NCBI GenBank assembly: GCA_018434645.1
Contig: JAHDOX010000095.1
Location: 1-7,394, forward strand
DNA length: 7,394 nt
Direction of reading: 5' to 3'
From: Synergistales bacterium
GTDB taxonomy: Bacteria > Synergistota > Synergistia > Synergistales > Thermovirgaceae
A program made the position numbers and the translations under genes. The notes beneath the pieces were generated by a model. The model worked only from the letters and a program-made list of their open reading frames with translations, was not told the DNA's origin and searched no databases. Each line of letters opens with the position of its first letter. Position 1 is the stretch's first letter. Positions 6,200 through 7,394 of this stretch are shown here, in pieces.

Positions 6200-6754
6200 T
6201 CATCTTGTCGCTTCATACCCCAGGTCGACCACCTTCAGGTTGGCATTCACATATTTCGGCGGTGCCAGATCCCTGACTGCCCGGCGGACTTCGTCTATGG
6301 TCACGTCCCCCGCCCCGGTACCGCACATGGCGCCGAGAATAAGCACGTTCAGGAAAAGGAATTTGCCACCCATGTGCTTTTTGAGAATCTCGTACCCCTC
6401 TATGGGACAAATCCCGATGGACCTTTCCTCGAGGTATTTTTTGAGATTGGCGTTTTCCAGCGCCTTTTTGTCGTGGATATTGATGACAGCCTTGCCATTA
6501 TCCTTGAGGAAATGAAGGTTCCTGAAGCCTTCGTTCTGGTCGAAGGCAAGAAGCGTATCGGCTTCTTTGGTCTTGACAAGGGGGCTAGTGTAATCGCCTA
6601 CCTTGAAGTAACTGATCACGGAACCTCCCCGTTGCGCCATTCCATGGACTTCGCTCCCGATTACGGTTTCCCCCCTTGACATGGCTATGTGTCCGAGAAC
6701 GCGGCTTGAAAAGAGTATCCCCTGGCCACCGATGCCGACTATGACGTACTGCAT
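6200..6754 (-). CDS. iorB: Indolepyruvate:ferredoxin oxidoreductase, beta subunit
   Basis: IorB is the small subunit of the oxygen-sensitive enzyme that converts aryl pyruvates (from tryptophan, phenylalanine and tyrosine transamination) to aryl-acetyl-CoA, reducing ferredoxin. It corresponds to the gamma-type domain of 2-oxoacid:ferredoxin oxidoreductases. The 184-residue protein begins MQYVIVGIGGQGILF, with the GxGGQG motif at 7-12, followed by SEVHGMAQRGGSV (34-46), a strong signature of this domain, and ends GYEATR. The ATG at 6754 is preceded by GGAGG at 7 bases and lies 2 bases after the iorA stop; a longer reading frame upstream only overlaps iorA out of frame. It forms an operon with iorA and is followed by a terminator. 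Related subunits of pyruvate or ketoisovalerate enzymes look similar, but the neighbouring iorA settles the assignment. Confidence 0.93.
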   Translation of the reverse strand: MQYVIVGIGGQGILFSSRVLGHIAMSRGETVIGSEVHGMAQRGGSVISYFKVGDYTSPLVKTKEADTLLAFDQNEGFRNLHFLKDNGKAVINIHDKKALENANLKKYLEERSIGICPIEGYEILKKHMGGKFLFLNVLILGAMCGTGAGDVTIDEVRRAVRDLAPPKYVNANLKVVDLGYEATR

Positions 6755-6756
6755 TG

Positions 6757-7394
6757 TTACGCCTCCTCCCTTTCCAAGGCGTTTATGGCGCCGTGGGGGC
6801 AGACATTTATGCAGACCCCGCAACGTACGCAGAACCTTTCGTCTATGTAGGCCTTTTTCTTTTGGCTGTCAAAAACGAGTCCCGGGCAGTTGAAGTTGTC
6901 GATGCAGAACCTGCAACCTGTGCATTTTTCATGGTCTACCTCTACAGGGACCGTTTCCTGTTCCGTCCTCAAGAGCATGCAGGGGTGCCTGAATATGAGA
7001 ACCGTAGGTTCTTCGTTGGCCCTGGCGTGTTCCCACGCTTCCTTGACCAGTTCTTTCCCCTTTTTCACGTCGTAGGCCTCGAGAGTCTTGACCCAGGATA
7101 CGCCGCAGGCCCTGACGGCATCCTCCACATCGACCTTGCGTCCCTGGTCGCCCTTGCGCAGCTTCTCGCCGATGCCAGGGTGGGACTGTCCACCCGTCAT
7201 GGCGGTAATGCTGTTGTCGAGAATGGCGAGAACAAAGGCATGCCTGTTGTAGACGGCACTTACCAACCCGGGAAGTCCCATATGGAAGAACGTGGAATCA
7301 CCGATGGTCGCCACTATCGGTCGCTCCAGCCCGTCAACTTTGTGAGCCATATAAAACCCCGACGCCTGGGTGACCGAGGCGCCCATGTCAACCA
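6757..7394 (-). CDS. iorA: Indolepyruvate:ferredoxin oxidoreductase, alpha subunit, C-terminal part (cut by window edge)
   Basis: The large, catalytic subunit that binds thiamine diphosphate and passes electrons through iron-sulfur clusters to ferredoxin. Only about the last 211 residues are visible; the N-terminal pyrimidine-binding domain is outside. The diphosphate-binding domain shows ATIGDSTFFHMGLPGLVSAV, then LAILDNSITAMTGGQSHPG, the GD...N pattern that binds magnesium and the cofactor. The C-terminus has two cysteine motifs, CTGCRFCIDNFNC followed by P, and CVRCGVCINVCP, typical of the two [4Fe-4S] clusters of IorA. It ends 2 bases before iorB. In fermenting anaerobes this enzyme lets aromatic amino acids serve as energy sources, giving aryl-acetyl-CoA and reduced ferredoxin. 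Identification is firm. Confidence 0.96.
   Translation of the reverse strand, partial: VDMGASVTQASGFYMAHKVDGLERPIVATIGDSTFFHMGLPGLVSAVYNRHAFVLAILDNSITAMTGGQSHPGIGEKLRKGDQGRKVDVEDAVRACGVSWVKTLEAYDVKKGKELVKEAWEHARANEEPTVLIFRHPCMLLRTEQETVPVEVDHEKCTGCRFCIDNFNCPGLVFDSQKKKAYIDERFCVRCGVCINVCPHGAINALEREEA

Noticed and set aside
6151..6216. N-terminal extension of the pilin-like protein to the ATG at 6216
   Set aside because: Those 22 codons translate the end of iorB and the terminator hairpin and do not resemble a prepilin leader; kept only as an alternative start.
6755..6823. 23-codon N-terminal extension of iorB
   Set aside because: It overlaps the iorA cysteine-motif region out of frame. The ATG at 6754 has a well-spaced GGAGG, and the protein starts with the usual MQYVIVGIGGQG there.
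1..7394. A new defence, mobile or otherwise undescribed system
   Set aside because: Apart from the small Smg-like gene and the pilin-like gene, all genes belong to well-known core families with intact motifs. I found no CRISPR repeats, transposase, integrase, toxin-antitoxin pair or RNA gene.

Overview
All supported genes in this window lie on the minus strand and read from high to low coordinates. They form two transcription blocks. The content suggests a strict or facultative anaerobe that ferments amino acids: it has an indolepyruvate:ferredoxin oxidoreductase (iorA, iorB), moderately GC-rich DNA, and a housekeeping run of lepB, rbgA, rnhB, yraN, comM, dprA and topA. That order is familiar from clostridia-like Firmicutes and Synergistota. 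I lean towards Synergistota, but this is inference from gene content and order.

From the right edge (7394 to 6147) comes the end of the ior operon. It holds the C-terminal part of iorA, with its thiamine-diphosphate fold and two [4Fe-4S] motifs, then iorB 2 bases later, then a strong hairpin-plus-T-tract terminator. Next, at 6150-5641, is an orphan gene for a type IV pilin-like or pseudopilin-like protein. It has a clear prepilin signal but no convincing start codon or ribosome binding site, and it begins inside or just after the terminator.

A very good sigma-70-type promoter at 5631-5603 (TTGAAA, 17-base spacer, TATAAC) starts the second block just behind the pilin stop codon. This block is tightly packed, with overlapping or nearly touching genes: signal peptidase I (lepB), a ribosome-assembly GTPase (rbgA/ylqF), RNase HII (rnhB), a UPF0102 nuclease-fold protein (yraN), a Mg-chelatase-like AAA+ protein (comM/yifB), DprA, a small protein that looks like a shortened DUF494/Smg protein, and the N-terminus of DNA topoisomerase I (topA), which runs off the left edge.

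Functionally the second block mixes secretion and ribosome maturation (lepB, rbgA) with nucleic-acid processing (rnhB, yraN, topA) and DNA handling during natural transformation (comM, dprA). The nearby pilin-like gene could belong to a DNA-uptake or secretion filament, but nothing in the sequence proves that link. There are no gene-free stretches over 300 bases, and I see no RNA genes, mobile elements, CRISPR arrays or long repeats. Most of the window is ordinary conserved core genome. The parts worth a second look are the short Smg-like protein, the pilin gene with its odd start, and the break in synteny at about 5600-5640.
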